64,000 nt of DNA, from assembly GCF_027596085.1 (NCBI RefSeq), contig NC_072457.1, positions 1,266,965 to 1,330,964 on the forward strand, read 5' to 3'. The DNA is from Anoplopoma fimbria (taxonomy: Eukaryota > Chordata > Actinopteri > Perciformes > Anoplopomatidae). The translations under genes and the position numbers were made by a program. Positions within the stretch are counted from its first letter, which is position 1. Each line of letters begins with the position of its first letter. The notes under the pieces are model-generated. The model saw only the letters and a program-made list of their open reading frames with translations. It ran no database searches and was not told the DNA's origin. Below, piece by piece: positions 63,301-64,000 of the stretch.

Positions 63301-63900
63301 AAACTTGCAAAAAACTAGGACCAAGGTTGAATCCAAAATTGAATCGTTGCAAATCTGTTTGGTTTTTTTTATATGAAAATGAGACAAAAGGATCTCTTCT
63401 TAACTAACTATGAAGAGATGATTTCCCACCAGAGTCTCTATCACACAACCAAATCCAATATGGGAAAACTATTACAAAAACAATATCTACATTTCTTTTT
63501 CACAGCCCCATTTTATTACGTTAACTCTTGTTCTGCAGTTTAAATTAGGCTGATGCTGTTTAAGATTCCACATTCTAAGGTTACTAAATAAGGACTCTAA
63601 GATGTTATTATGGGACAGGAAAAGTTGAGAAAAACATTCACTGTTGCCAGAAAACAGGAAGTAAGCTTTCAATGTGTGGGTGTAAGATTATGTAATATCT
63701 TCTAGTTTTACTTGATTTAATCTTTTTAGTGTTTCTTGACTAACTATATTGTTAATTCTTTCTTAGATCTTATTTTTGTTAGTTGAGTTAATCAACAGAT
63801 CTGTAAAACTGAGTTTCTCCACAAAGAATCACTTTAAATCTTGTGTTTACCAAAGATGTGCTCATTAGTTTCTCAGTATTGAAACTCAGTATTCCTCCCC

Positions 63901-64000
63901 AGGTGAACAGTGATCCTCTCCAGGTGAACAGTGATTCTCTCCAGGTGAACAGTGATTCTCTCCAGGTGAACAGTGATTCTCTCCAGGTGAACAGTGATTC
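63901..64000 (+). repeat. 21-bp tandem repeat running off the window
   Basis: Unit AGGTGAACAGTGATTCTCTC then C, at 63901, 63922, 63943, 63964 and 63985; the fifth is cut by the window end. The first unit differs by one base (ATCC). Confidence 0.97.

Overview
The window is teleost nuclear DNA, most likely from a percomorph fish. It has long introns with GT..AG boundaries, very sparse coding sequence, many long CA/TG tracts and dispersed repeats typical of fish genomes. There are no bacterial-style operons, no CRISPR arrays and no recognisable viral genes. Species cannot be read from the sequence.

Two protein-coding genes are supported, and they are transcribed towards each other. (1) On the + strand, a secreted C1q/TNF-related protein, best matched to C1QTNF6 (CTRP6), has coding exons at 1106-1286 and 9448-9995 separated by an 8.2 kb intron. 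The joined product is 242 aa: signal peptide, short Cys-rich segment, 14 collagen Gly-X-Y triplets, globular C1q domain. (2) On the - strand, mgat3 (bisecting GlcNAc-transferase III, GT17) has four coding exons: 39286-38852, 38348-37687, 36464-36182 and 36035-35538. Each junction keeps the frame and the joined product is 625 aa. In human both genes lie on 22q12-q13, so the linkage is old and supports the C1QTNF6 call over C1QTNF1. The two proteins share the secretory route (one is a Golgi glycosyltransferase, one a secreted protein with a glycosylation sequon), but nothing shows that they work together.

Layout: 1-1093 upstream of the first c1qtnf6 coding exon; 1287-9447 intron full of decayed DNA transposons; 9996-about 11400 probable 3' UTR with a nested transposon; 11.4-35.5 kb gene-free intergenic DNA holding about half of the CA/TG tracts, two minisatellites, a Tc1-type MITE and LINE-like fragments; 35.5-39.3 kb mgat3; 39.3-64 kb DNA upstream of the mgat3 start codon, possibly containing non-coding 5' exons that I could not place, plus more repeats and a few blocks that look like non-coding regulatory sequence.

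The most interesting pattern is a dispersed repeat present six times, each copy carrying a close match to the CTCF core motif. The motif orientations alternate -,+,-,+,-,+ across the window, so each gene lies between a divergent pair and the gene-free region holds convergent pairs. Other points are mgat3 coding sequence split by three introns (a single coding exon in mammals), a CT microsatellite forming the polypyrimidine tract of the c1qtnf6 acceptor, and a minisatellite apparently born from a piece of an interspersed repeat. I found no convincing new multi-gene system.
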